A stretch of DNA of 64,000 bases from positions 20,111,970-20,175,969 of the forward strand of contig OZ024915.1 in the NCBI GenBank assembly GCA_964017125.1. Reading direction: 5' to 3'. The notes under the pieces are model-generated. The model saw nothing but the letters and a program-made list of their open reading frames with translations. It was not told where the DNA came from and made no database searches. The DNA is from Flabesymbios commensalis (lineage: Eukaryota > Annelida > Polychaeta > Terebellida > Flabelligeridae). The position numbers and the translations under genes were made by a program. Numbering within the stretch: the first letter of the stretch is position 1; the number at the start of each line of letters is the position of its first letter. Shown here in pieces: positions 52,939 through 62,973 of this stretch.

Positions 52939-53160
52939 GTCAATACCAAGGCTGTACTCTGCATCGCGGCGCCAGGCATGTCCAGATCCACACAAGTGAT
53001 CGTGTGTGAATACTCTTATCTGCCGGGTTGCTAGGATCGCACTTATTGAATATATCTTATGTTAATGTCTTTATCTAACGCTGATCTAAATTGTCAATCA
53101 ACACCTTCCTGGTTGTCTGTCAAGTGAAGTCATCAACTGTACCATGTAGATTCATGTAGA

Positions 53161-53399
53161 AGTGAGTGAGTGAGTGAGTGAGTGAGTGAGTGAGTGAGTG
53201 AGTGAGTGAGTGAGTGAGTGAGTGAGTGAGTGAGTGAGTGAGTGAGTGAGTGAGTGAGTGAGTGAGTGAGTGAGTGAGTGAGTGAGTGAGTGAGTGAGTG
53301 AGTGAGTGAGTGAGTGAGTGAGTGAGTGAGTGAGTGAGTGAGTGAGTGAGTGAGTGAGTGAGTGAGTGAGTGAGTGAGTGAGTGAGTGAGTGAGTGAGT
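53161..53399. repeat. (AGTG)n microsatellite, about 60 units
   Basis: 239 bp of uninterrupted AGTG repeats. Its minus strand gives long LTHS open frames that are not genes. Confidence 0.98.
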
Positions 53400-54174
53400 A
53401 TTGCTTTGCGTCGCTTCCTCCACAGTAATTATTGAAATCGAGACTATGCCCTAATCTTATCGAATGACTGCAAGGGTTCTTTGTGATGCACAGTGCCACG
53501 TAACTGCACGCTCCAGGCCGCTGAACATTTTGAAGCACTGTATATGCAAACAACTATTCGGCCCGACCGAGATTCGAGCCCAGTACATCTGTGTCGCGAG
53601 GCACAGCCGAACCAAATCGGAAATCTCATAATCGTTTCAACATGCACCTACCACATGTCTGCCCAGCTACTCATGGTCATGGAAATCAGATCTAATATAA
53701 TATACCAGGTTCTCGACATAATATTTATCATTTATTACATGATGCCAACTCAGTATAATAAATATTAGACCCCCATCTGCTTTGATGTCGGGTGAGCGTC
53801 GCAGACTGTGAGCCAGCATTGAACAAACAGTGGTTCGGCTTCTCGTGTTTGCTCAGTATATATTATTAGTATCTAGTATACCATGTATACTGACAATGCT
53901 CATCATGCTGAGCACCACTCGCTCATGCCAGTCAAAACAAAAACAAGGGGGTCTATTTATAGGTTCCCGCTTTAGACGTATTGTCGGTCTTAGGGCAAGC
54001 AGGCGCCGAATGCACTTGTGTTAGGCTTGAACACATCCACCACCCTTTTTTTGTGAGAGTGGACGAAAAAAACCTTTATGAAAATTATTTAACAATTCCA
54101 CCACCGAAGCCGGTATTCAGGTATTTGGAAAGAAAAACTGACGACAAAATTGATCTATGAATACAGATTACATT
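53400..54174. other. No gene seen; FB trace at 53778-53856
   Basis: CTTTGATGTCGGGTGAGCGT ... CTTCTCGTGTTTGCTCAG is a half-decayed FB copy. The rest is unremarkable. Confidence 0.5.
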
Positions 54175-54342
54175 AGGGGGCAACATTCAATCTCCAGGGG
54201 ATGGGGGGTTGTGTTGGAGTATTTTTGAAATAAATAATTTCGGCCAAACTTTGCATGAAACAAATAATTTATATCAACAGGAAATAAAATTTTCAAAAAA
54301 CTCCAGCCTCACCCCCTCCTTGAGATTGAATGGTACCCCCCT
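54175..54342. mobile_element. 168-bp relative of the 49343 element
   Basis: GGGGGCAACATTCAATCTCC ... GTTGGAGTATTTTTG and the complement GGGGGGTACCATTCAATCTC ... GGCTGGAGTTTTTTG. Internally deleted compared with 49343-49745. Confidence 0.8.
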
Positions 54343-55258
54343 TAGACAAAACGCTTAAAAGTTCCCAGATAGGCCTACACTTTGTAAAGCATAGAATCAT
54401 TTCATTCCACGTAAGATAGTGTGCATACTCATACAGTAAATATGCCCAGGGCTTTAACTGATTAAGGATCGTCGCCGCCAACCACATTCATTATGACGTA
54501 ACGCATGTGAATCAATGATTTTACCATGTTTACAGACTTACATCCACTAAAGCACTGTTTAGCATAGTATTTTTTAGAAGAATAAATTCCTTTCAATTGA
54601 AAATAATCAGCCTAAACTATTATTTCAAATATCTGAAAAAATTGGCAAAACTATTGTCATTGAAAATATTTGCTCTGACGCCCGAAATGACAGAAAGATT
54701 AAAATCGGAGGAAGTAATCTGATCTAGATATTGCATGATTAAAACGTAATATTCCGTGGTAATCAACACATGTCCCTAATCTATCAAGTTCACATGACTG
54801 CGTCTATACCATGCGAGCAAGAGACAGAAACAAAATCATACTTTATTTCAAATGTCTTGGTATCACGCGTTATATGCTCGGCAGTGGTCATGTATATATA
54901 ATTTAATACATGGGTGAATGAGGAAATGTTTTTAAGGTTGGTACATGTATATATGTTATTTTAATATCGAAAATCAATGAAATGTACATCACATGAACTT
55001 GCAAGAGAATAACATGTATAGAAATAGCATTGAAATCATTGTAATAGTATAACATAGATTGACTCAGCTGTTGAATGCTTTGAAGACTGAAAATACTCTA
55101 GTAAAAAATATGATCATTTCCGCTCATTTCCAGCAACATGTGAGTTTGCGACTTTTTTACCATCATGACTAGTAAATGAATAAAATGCACTAAGTTACCC
55201 AGTGGTAATGTAAGAAAACGGTTGACGCCCTTCTTGTGTACATGGTCTGTGTTTTCCG
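54343..55258. other. No gene seen
   Basis: AT-rich, without repeats or exon signals that I recognise. Confidence 0.45.
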
Positions 55259-55262
55259 TTAA

Positions 55263-55492
55263 CCCTTATCCTGCTGGTCACGACTATTGTCGTTTTTAAA
55301 CTGTTTTATTTGTCGACCAAATCACTGTTATTGGGAATGAAATGTGTGTCTAAAAATGAAGATTTGTAAATATTTGAGCTCAAATTAAATAGATGTGAGT
55401 AATTTTCAGCCACGTGGAGTTGGGGGTCGCGTTAGCGAGACACAACTTCAAGTGGGTGAATATTTAAATAAATTACAATGGCACGATACGAG
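55263..55492 (+). mobile_element. TTAA-A foldback MITE
   Basis: TTAA 55259-55262 and 55493-55496. CCCTTATCCTGCTGGTCACG, hairpin CACGTGGAGTTGGGGGTCGC / GCGAGACACAACTTCAAGTG. Confidence 0.87.
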
Positions 55493-55917
55493 TTAATGTA
55501 TGCGAATGTATGCGTACATATTGAACGTGAATGGGAGTGCTCCAAATCTAAAATAATCTGACTGACAAATACACTAGTGAGGGAGTTTAGAACAATACTT
55601 CTCCCATCCCTCGTGACTTGTATTCAGCGAAGTACAATACCCTGAAGCAAATCCTAAAAAAAACACATTTTGATGTAAACATGATGGTAGATAGTGATGA
55701 CGTTATTATGTGTGTGTTAGTCTACTGACACATGTGATCCAAGGGACACTCTTTATTATATTAACCCTTGAAGCGCTAAATTAAATATTTACAATTTTCA
55801 CCCACTTGAAGTTGTGTATCGCTGCCGCGATCCACAACTTCAAGTGGGTGAAAATTACTCATATTTGTTTAATTTGAAATCAATTATTTGCAAATCTTGA
55901 TGATTAGCCCTTACAGC

Positions 55918-56240
55918 GCGGGCATCGACTTTAGTCGTCATAATCTGACGTCTGTAGACGTCAGATTCTGACGTCTAACGTCGATCCCCGCACTGTAAGG
56001 GTAAACATATTATTAAAGGTCGTACACCAATAACATAGGTATTCAAATGAATCGGAAAGAGCTAACTAAGAAAATTATGATGATTTCAAATTGAAAAAAA
56101 AACTTTAAAAAAAAAACATTCAGCGCTTCAACCCCTTCACTACCATACATGACGGAAATTTCCGTCGGATTTACTATAGTTACACCAGGATCCCTAGATC
56201 CTGACATGCACTTCGGCCTGGAAGTGAAGGGGTTTAAGGG
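55918..56240 (-). mobile_element. TTAA-B foldback MITE nested in a TTAA-A copy
   Basis: CCCTTACAGCGCGGGCATCG ... hairpin GACGTCTGTAGACGTC ... ACATTCAGCGCTT, flanked by TTAG (55914-55917) and TTAA (56241-56244). Its right end holds a third, small element. Confidence 0.87.
56130..56234. mobile_element. Small foldback element, AACCCCTTCAC ends, third nesting level
   Basis: AACCCCTTCACTACCATACA ... CGGCCTGGAAGTGAAGGGGTT, with internal GACGGAAATTTCCGTC and GGATCCCTAGATCC palindromes. It sits at the TTAA-like site in the CTTTAAGGG tip of the B copy. Confidence 0.75.
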
Positions 56241-56350
56241 TTAAACACACATTTCGCTACAAATAGCCATGATAACTGCGATTTAAAGTAAAACAGCTAA
56301 TAATACGGATGAAAAACGACTATAGTCGTTTTTAGCGGTTCAAGGATTAA

Positions 56351-56594
56351 CCCTTTAAGCCCTCACGATGCATTAAATCATCATTTTACATCCCTGAAAA
56401 CAGACTTAATTTTCCTACAACAAAGGGATTTGGAACGAAAATTTCCATTCAACTTGTCTACCAATACATGGCAATTTTCTTCAATTTTTCACCCACTTCA
56501 AGTCATCTTCATTCACTACAAGTCGAGAATTGCGGCGGCAATTCGCGGCTTGTAGTGAATGAAGATGACAATGATAAATTCAGGTACGAAAGGG
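56351..56594 (+). mobile_element. TTAA-C foldback MITE
   Basis: TTAA 56347-56350 (shared with the A copy) and 56595-56598. CCCTTTAAGCCCTCACGATG ... CATCTTCATTCACTACAAGT and complement ... GGTACGAAAGGG. Confidence 0.9.
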
Positions 56595-57053
56595 TTAACC
56601 CTACATAATGTAGCCTAGTTCAGTCATACTGACAAAAAATATCCGACGAAAATGTAAAATTATTATTTTCACCAAGAATATTCATACATTTTAAACATTT
56701 AAAATTTGCCCGGATACACATACATTATCTACCCGATTCGTCGGATTAATTAAATATGTATTCACCTGAATTAGGCTAATACTGAAAGATAAAAAAGAGA
56801 TTTAAAACATGGTGGTATGTCACATACTGTCACCACCACTGTGTGCCACATTGTAAACATGGTAAATATCCCCAGGCATGTTGATGCAATGTACTCATCA
56901 CCCAGTTATCGACTTTCAATCAAGTCATTAAGGACAAGGAATACATGAACACTGATGGTGTGTTTGTTTAACCCTGAGAGCACTGATGACTACAGCAGAT
57001 ATTCTGTGGTTTTATTATCACTTGCATAACTGCATAATAGCCACTGATAACTA

Positions 57054-57162
57054 CCCAACAGACGCAAAACATTTGTATAACATTTATACAATGTTGGACC
57101 AACGTCGAAGACGTTGGGCCGACGTTGTATAAATGTTATACAAATGTTTTGTGTTTGCTGGG
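57054..57162. mobile_element. FB foldback element (TTTGTATAAC subtype)
   Basis: CCCAACAGACGCAAAACATT ... TTTTGTGTTTGCTGGG. The arms are nearly perfect around CCAACGTCGAAGACGTTGG. Confidence 0.88.
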
Positions 57163-57229
57163 CAGTTGGTAAAAGTAAAATAATCCTTCAATTCTTGAAA
57201 CAGTGATATATATTCGGACTAAAATTTCA

Positions 57230-57320
57230 CAAATCACATAAATTTTCAGTCACTCGAAGTTGTGTGTCGCGGTAAGTGACTGAAAATAATTAAATTGGAT
57301 AGCTCATCGTTTTTGGGGTT
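57230..57320 (+). mobile_element. TTAA-A foldback fragment
   Basis: AAATTTTCAGTCACTCGAAG ... GCGGTAAGTGACTGAAAATA; the inner stem has been deleted, leaving TTTTCAGTCACT and complement. Ends GGGGTTAA. Confidence 0.65.
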
Positions 57321-57710
57321 AACAGTCTACGTTCTATGCCACTAAAATTTGAGCTATTTTGTACTAAATTAGCTCACTTCTAGCATGGGAAAAAGACAAG
57401 AGTAGTTCTCTATAGTGCAACCATTGCTATCATAATAGATACTAGATCTTGCGTGGTTATTTATTCAATACTGGGGCGACATAGAAGCTCTTGGCCTGGC
57501 ATTCAAACAACACTGGTCAGTCTTTGTTAGCTGGGTACAGCTGAGCTAACATGGATACACTCGAGTATCGTTATCGGGAAGAAATATCCTCATCCTATCA
57601 AATTATCTCACGATTAATGATTTCTGGACAGTGTATGGACTGAAAAATCGCATCTACAGCGGGATCTACTGCCAGGCACATTTCATATACTAGTACCGTG
57701 CGAACGAACT

Positions 57711-57816
57711 AGCAAAAACAAACCGTTGAAGCAATGCTGGTTTAATGTTGGACCACCGTCGTAGACGGTCGGCCAGCATTGAAACAGCATTGGATCAACG
57801 TTTTGTGTTTGCTGGG
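57711..57816. mobile_element. FB foldback element
   Basis: AGCAAAAACAAACCGTTGAA ... CAACGTTTTGTGTTTGCTGGG; centre CCACCGTCGTAGACGGTCGG. Confidence 0.82.
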
Positions 57817-58203
57817 CAGATATATGGACAAAAGGTGCCAAAAGCAATGGTGATGCCCACTATTATATACTGTACTGCAAATATAAACAAGAGTAACTGC
57901 GTATCTGAAAAGCCATCAGTTAGTGTTGTTTTCATTTGCACGAAAGTACACTGACATAACATGTATCTTGATAACTTTAATCTAGAGCTATAGTCAGATA
58001 GTCGTTATCAGGGGTATCAGTTATATCATTTTACGAACAAATTACCATCTGCCCATAAAAATAATTTTCACTCCAAATAATATATGCAGAAATTATACAA
58101 TTTATTGGTGGTTTTTGATTTGTATAATATGTATGGGCCGGCCTATACTAACATTTAAGCGATTATAAAATGGTGATAATAACAGTTCACAGCAAATTCT
58201 CAG

Positions 58204-58248
58204 GTTTTCGAGGGGCTGTCGTCGGTGGCTCGACAGCCCCCTCGAAAA
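58204..58248. repeat. Strong solitary hairpin
   Basis: GTTTTCGAGGGGCTGTCG and CGACAGCCCCCTCGAAAAC pair over 18 bp with one bulged C, loop about 8 nt. It stands 9 bp before a tandem duplication. Not a copy of any other repeat here. Confidence 0.85.
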
Positions 58249-58256
58249 CTGACTAG

Positions 58257-58850
58257 TTAATGTTAGAGTACCTTATGCGAACGTGAAACCATTGAACATT
58301 CAACATATTTGACTTTCACACTTTAAAATAACTGTTAGTAACAGTTTAATACTGGCAACAAAACAAGCATAAGTAGTTTTCATAGTAAAATAGTATATAC
58401 ATAATGTCTTCATAGCTCAGTTAAAATCAGCAAGTAAAATTCGAGCCCAGGTGTCCGAGTTCAAGTTCTACAGTCTAACATTACACTTTGAACCCATAAG
58501 AAAGGAATCAAGTGATTATTTGAGAGATTCATGAGGTATTCGTGGGGGGTTTCGTTAATGTTAAAGTACCTTATGCGAGCGTGAAACAATTGAACATTCA
58601 AAATATTTGACTTTCACACTGTAAAATTACTGTCAGTAAAAGCTTAATCATGTTAATACTGACAACAAAACTAGCATGAGTAGTTTTCATAGTAAACTAG
58701 TATAATATACATAATGTCTTAATAGCTCAGTTAAAATCACCAAGTAAAATTTGAGCCCGGGTGTCCGAGTTCAAGTTCTACAGTCTAACAGCACACTTTG
58801 AACCCATAAGAAAGGAATCAAGTGATTATTTGAGAGATTCATGAGGTATA
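58257..58850. repeat. Tandem duplication, two copies of about 298 bp, with tRNA-like boxes
   Basis: 58257-58540 and 58555-58850 agree almost throughout (TTAATGTTAGAGTACCTTAT ... AGAGATTCATGAGGTAT). Each has TAGCTCAGTTAAAATC and, about 45 nt on, GAGTTCAAGTTCTAC, reminiscent of Pol III A and B boxes. I cannot fold it into a convincing tRNA. Confidence 0.85.
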
Positions 58851-58950
58851 ACACAATGTTCCCTTTCGGTATTCACGCAAGGAGTCATTACCAATCAAGA
58901 GTATCACGAGGAAATCTCAGGGTGAACAATAACTAGCAAAAGATATATTA

Positions 58951-59113
58951 ACACTTACAACGCTGAATTTTTTTTGTATAAGCCATGGAGACGAAAGGGT
59001 TTTTTCAATTTGAAGTTATTATAAATGTCTTAGTTAGCTCTTTCCGATTGATTTCAATACCTATGTTATGGGTCTACGGCAGGGACCGTCTTTAGACGTC
59101 AGAATCTGACGTC
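58951..59113 (+). mobile_element. TTAA-B foldback MITE, truncated in the hairpin
   Basis: TTAA 58947-58950, CACTTACAACGCTGAATTTT ... GGGTCTACGGCAGGGACCGT ... GTCAGAATCTGACGTC. Confidence 0.75.
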
Positions 59114-59117
59114 TTTA

Positions 59118-59210
59118 GACTTAGAATCTAACACAAAATATTTGGTGACTCTCTGTGTCATTTTATTTGGTTTGAAACCAAGCATCTATACGGTCCCAGC
59201 AGTACAAGGG
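59118..59210 (-). mobile_element. TTAA-E fragment, inverted
   Basis: TTAGAATCTAACACAAAATA ... CAAGCATCTATACGGTCCCA ... CAAGGG. It is the near-exact complement of 59290-59378. Confidence 0.82.
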
Positions 59211-59211
59211 T

Positions 59212-59288
59212 TAACCCTTTCAGAAGTTGACGTCTAAAGACGTCAGATTCTGAAGTCTAAAGACGGTCCCCGCACTGGAAGGGTTGAC
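59212..59288. mobile_element. TTAA-B core fragment
   Basis: TTAACCCTTTCAGAAGTTGA, CGTCTAAAGACGTCAGATTC, GGTCCCCGCACTGGAAGGG. Only the central hairpin with both tips. Confidence 0.78.
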
Positions 59289-59289
59289 C

Positions 59290-59519
59290 CTTGTGCTGCT
59301 GGGACCGCATAGATGCTTGGTTTTAAACCAAATAAAATGACACAGAGAGTCACCAAATATTTTGTGTTAGATTCTCAGTTGATCAAATACTTCAATTACT
59401 GAGTTGTCCATTTTCCATAGATATAAATCTTTTTCGTCATTTGAAGCTGGGAATTGCGTTAGCAATTCCAGCTTCAAATGAATGAAAAATAGAAACAAAG
59501 AATTCAGCAGCATAAGGGT
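59290..59519 (+). mobile_element. TTAA-E foldback MITE
   Basis: TTGA before CCCTTGTGCTGCTGGGACCG; hairpin CATTTGAAGCTGGGAATTGC / GCAATTCCAGCTTCAAATGA; end GAATTCAGCAGCATAAGGG then TTTGA. Confidence 0.87.
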
Positions 59520-59906
59520 TTGAAAACTGTAGTCTGTTGCAGTCACGACACAGTCATGATAAAATCGAGTGTAAAAATTACGAGACTTTACAAGTGCTTA
59601 AAATTATACCCAATTTCTCTACCATGTCTACGACATAATGATAAACGATCATGCGTAGATAAGCGTAGATATGCATACAATACATAATTACTGTGTACAC
59701 ATGTCTAATCCATACATCTATGCCACTGTATTGCGTAAGGGTATCGTTTTTTATAAAACACGGTTTCAAATAATAAAAAAAATCCACATACCCCTCCCCC
59801 CATTCGTTGCATATCGTACACAGAACGATATAGGTATTGAATAAGTGTAGTGTAGGCCTACAGGTGTATATGTAAGTACGCTTAGGCACATATACAAAAT
59901 AACATA
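59520..59906. other. No gene seen
   Basis: A 103-codon minus-strand frame (59889-59578), rich in Tyr, His and Ile, is most likely chance. Confidence 0.45.
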
Positions 59907-59910
59907 TTTA

Positions 59911-60155
59911 CCCCTTCCGCTGATAATTACGACTATATAGTAGTTATTATATAATCCATTTTATTAGCTTTTATTAAATCACTTTTACTTGCAATGGAAT
60001 ACATGTTTAAACATCACAATTCGCAAATGTTTGGTCCTAAATTAAACAAATATGAGTAGTTTTCACCCACTTGAAATTGTGGGTCGCGGCAGCGAGACAC
60101 AACTTCAAGTGGGTGAAAATTTAAACACGATAACCCTGATAACTGGTAAAATAGT
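59911..60155 (+). mobile_element. TTAA-A foldback MITE
   Basis: TTTA then CCCCTTCCGCTGATAATTAC, AAACAAATATGAGTAGTTTT, hairpin CACTTGAAATTGTGGGTCGC / GCGAGACACAACTTCAAGTG. Right tip eroded. Confidence 0.8.
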
Positions 60156-60214
60156 TAATTAACACCTCGGGATGGGATTTACCTCAGAGCAAAGAAATAT
60201 AAATTATGTTATTA

Positions 60215-60452
60215 TAGTAGTAGTAAATCATTGCTTTACGTCACTTTTTGGCACAAAAGGACTTTTAAAGTGACATTGTAATACGATAAAAACGTTGTAG
60301 TCAATTGATGAGATGAATGATGTACAGATGATGATGTGAGGGTGGGGGTGATAGGGCTTGGTGGGTTATTGAGAGCGTTTTCCTTCGCTCGCCCAATAAG
60401 GGGTTCTGGGCATGTCTAGGGGATCTACCCTCAGACATGCTCAGAAACACCC
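60215..60452 (-). repeat. Dispersed repeat, inverted partner of 31010-31250
   Basis: Same blocks as at 31010 in reverse: AAATCATTGCTTTACGTCAC, AACGTTGTAGTCAATTGATG, ACAGATGATGATGTGAGGGT, GGGCATGTCTAGGGGATCTA / CCCTCAGACATGCTCA hairpin. Confidence 0.82.
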
Positions 60453-60557
60453 AAAATATATAATATATAACAAATGGAAGCTAAGAACGTCATCCTTATG
60501 GTGAATTATTTAAATCCAAAATATGCCACGTGGTGCTACTACCACGAGGGAGCTTAA

Positions 60558-60802
60558 CCCCTGCAGTGCGGGGATAGACTTTAGTCGACAGAATCTGACG
60601 TCTGTAGACGTCAGATTCTGACGACTAAAGTCTATCCCCGCACTTTGATATGCTTACGAGTAAAAATATTTATAATGGCCGTAGACCCATAACATAGGTA
60701 TTCAAATGAATCAGAAAGGGCTAACTAAGACATTTATGATGATTTCAAATTGAAAAACCCTTTGGTCTCCATGGTTTATACAAAATTGTCAGCGCTTTAA
60801 TG
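60558..60802 (-). mobile_element. TTAA-B foldback MITE
   Basis: TTAA 60554-60557, CCCCTGCAGTGCGGGGATAG, hairpin GACGTCTGTAGACGTC, an extra TGATATGCTTACGAG at the hairpin edge, right arm ... TTGTCAGCGCTTTAATGG. Confidence 0.86.
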
Positions 60803-60884
60803 GTATGCCATGTGGTGCAGAACTGCTACGAGGGAGCTTGAACATTAGGAACACTAGGAACGACTACGAATGAGTTTGCAGACG

Positions 60885-60968
60885 AGACGTCAATCCAATG
60901 GTGGTTTTATGTTGGGCCAGCGTCTGTGACGCTAGCCCAACATTAAACCACCATTGGGTCGACGTCTG
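60885..60968. mobile_element. FB-like foldback element, tips absent
   Basis: AGACGTCAATCCAATGGTGG / CCACCATTGGGTCGACGTCT arms and centre CCAGCGTCTGTGACGCTAG. Confidence 0.8.
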
Positions 60969-61197
60969 GAATAATCTACATGTAAGGTATACATAATAAT
61001 AATTGGGTACTAATTGAAGCATAACATTTTTAAATACATGTGTATAACTTTATAACCCACACTAAACCGATTACACGGATATTCTTCTTGATGTACATCA
61101 TGTATATCAGAATGTGTCGTAGAAATCCTAGGTTGGAATAATATTGTTAAGAAACTTGATCATGTTGATAGAAAACATACATCATTCATTGCATATT

Positions 61198-61312
61198 TGC
61201 TGAGAAGTATTGATTCAATACTTCTCAGCGAGTATGCGAAGCATTGACTATGTGTTGTTTTAATGTTGGAACAGCGTCGCAGACATTGTTCCTGCATTAA
61301 AGCAGCGTGGAC
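61198..61312. repeat. Perfect hairpin and adjoining FB remnant
   Basis: GCTGAGAAGTATTGA, one T, then its exact complement (61198-61228). An FB core follows: TTTTAATGTTGGAACAGCGT ... CTGCATTAAAGCAGCG (61250-61310). Confidence 0.75.
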
Positions 61313-62420
61313 TCTAATTAATTTAATTAATTAGAAACTGTCACAATAGTAGCATTATGAACATGTAACTTACGATATAACAGTGGCGGTATAAGTGAAT
61401 CTTCTGATTGTTAGCGCTGTTCTAACAATAGGCACAGTACATAATCCTGACAATGATAAGTGTAGTATCAACAGTGTGGACTTGATTAAGACAACCCACG
61501 AGTATCTGACAGTGCTAGTATCAGTATAATATAGCCGCAGTATCCAGATAGCACGTCTGATGACGCTGTGTACTTTGCATCGCAACGTATGCGTGATTGA
61601 ACTCAAATTTTGAATTTAAAAACGGCGAATCTGGCAAAACTTACATCGCAGTAGGTGTCCGAATGGGTCGTAAAAAACGATGCGACACCGGTTGAATTAC
61701 GTCAGTCCCGCTGTACATACTGTATGGATTCTATATGTGACGTCTGTGCAGAACCCTGTCACTGTAGTCTCTATACAGGACACGTTTACACGACTCGCGT
61801 GTAAACAACAGCCAAATAATAATTAAACAGCACTTGTAGCTGGTGGCCAAGTAACACCTGCCAGGGTGATAGCGCCGGGTGAATTAGAACAGGCTGGCGC
61901 TGAGGCAAAGCACCTCTCACTTATTGATGAGGCTACAAAACGGAAACGTGGGACACGCCGATCCACAGCTCTCTGTTATCCTAGATGGCTGACCTGTGAC
62001 GCGCCACAAATAGTCCTGGCTCCAAGCCATGTGATTGGTCGAGATCTACGATCTCGACCAATCACATGCCTTGGATCCAGGTCAGATTATCAGAGAATAG
62101 CGATCCCGATAACACGGGATGAGATCACACAATGACGCATACGATCCCGGCGCCCCCATTCTATACTATTCCCCCGCGATTTCAGGGAATGACATTAGCA
62201 GATAGCAACGGCATTTCCATTTACATGATTGAGTGATACGATTTGTAGTCCTCGTCACCCTTATTCTCCATGTTTTTAATTTCGTAGTAGACATACATAA
62301 AACAAGTAGACAAAGGCCACCATAATCCACCGCCCCGCCCTTATTTTTCCTGGGCGCGTCTTTCCCTCATCTTTCATATATGCTTCCACAGTGATGGTCT
62401 AGCTATCTATCACAGTTTGC
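61313..62420. other. No supported gene; CCAAT palindrome at 62018-62084
   Basis: CCAAGCCATGTGATTGGTCG / CGACCAATCACATGCCTTGG with ATCTACGAT centre (62022-62077), a relative of the 46791 palindrome. A possible donor-bearing exon is listed at 61652-61830. Open frame 61866-62135 runs through the palindrome and is not a gene. Confidence 0.55.
61652..61830 (-). other. Possible first exon/promoter region
   Basis: On the minus strand the donor GTAAGT (61651-61646) follows a CpG-rich stretch with a TGACGTAA motif, a GACGTCAC motif and a TATA-like ATATAGAA. A frame opening with MYSGTDVIQPVSHRFLRPIR stays open to the donor. It could be a leader or first exon of the ARHGAP gene or of another gene. Evidence is composition and one splice signal only. 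Confidence 0.2.
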
Positions 62421-62429
62421 CATATTTTA

Positions 62430-62660
62430 TACATATATATATGATTAAAGTCAATGATGGCCGCAAAAAAAACATTTTAAATTTGATCAAGTTGATTTTT
62501 TCAGGGTGCATCCTTCTATTAAACCGCATATTTTGTCAAGCTATCTGGCACGGTTTTAAATATATTACACATATTAAAGTCAATAATAGCCGCAAGTCGG
62601 CCATGTACACTGCAACCCTCCCTGAAACCTCACATTTTGTTATATATTTATCTAGTTCCC
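62430..62660 (+). repeat. Dispersed repeat (GGCCGATGGTCGGCCATT family), partial copy
   Basis: AAATTTGATCAAGTTGATTT, CAGGGTGCATCCTTC, AGCTATCTGGCACGGTTT, AAAGTCAATAATAGCCGCAA, GTCGGCCAT. First half of the family only. Confidence 0.65.
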
Positions 62661-62841
62661 AATCTCCGAGGCCCGGCTTTAGGCTGTATGAGTGCTATGG
62701 ACAAAATTTCGGCTTAATATTTTGTAAACATAACTGTAATAGTCCTCCACAATCCTAGATGTCCAAGATATATAGTTAAGGCGACGCTGGCCCAACACTA
62801 CTCCAACACTGGGTCTGCTGTATACTTAGCGGCAGCACCCT

Positions 62842-62922
62842 AAGCAAACACGTGCTATTTACCCAGCACTGTTTCAATGCCTACATTAAAACAGCATTTG
62901 GTGATTGTTCCGTGTTTGCTTG
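62842..62922. mobile_element. FB foldback element
   Basis: AAGCAAACACGTGCTATTTA ... GATTGTTCCGTGTTTGCTT. Core shortened; tips AAGC/GCTT match each other. Confidence 0.75.
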
Positions 62923-62973
62923 GACTGCTATGCGGATGACGCATTGCTCATCCCCTCGCCAGAAAAGCCACTA

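Larger units (their letters stand above)
55765..56346 (-). mobile_element. TTAA-A foldback MITE, split by a nested TTAA-B copy
   Basis: TTAA 55761-55764 and 56347-56350. Left part to 55913 ends CAAATCTTGATGA; right part from 56241 begins TTAAACACACATTTC. The uninterrupted copy at 35706-35931 reads GATGTTTAAACACACATTTC. Confidence 0.88.

Noticed and set aside
53133-53553. Open frames with long LTHS repeats
   Set aside because: They are translations of the (AGTG)n microsatellite.
58204-58248. GC hairpin as a bacterial-type terminator or histone stem-loop
   Set aside because: No U run in the needed place, the stem is far longer than the histone stem-loop, and no histone gene is near.
58413-58469. 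A functional tRNA gene
   Set aside because: A- and B-box-like words are present, but I cannot form acceptor and anticodon stems.
59578-59889. 103-codon minus-strand frame
   Set aside because: Composition matches random AT-rich sequence and there is no domain or splice context.
61866-62135. 89-codon open frame near a possible promoter
   Set aside because: It runs through the CCAAT palindrome and has no recognisable features.
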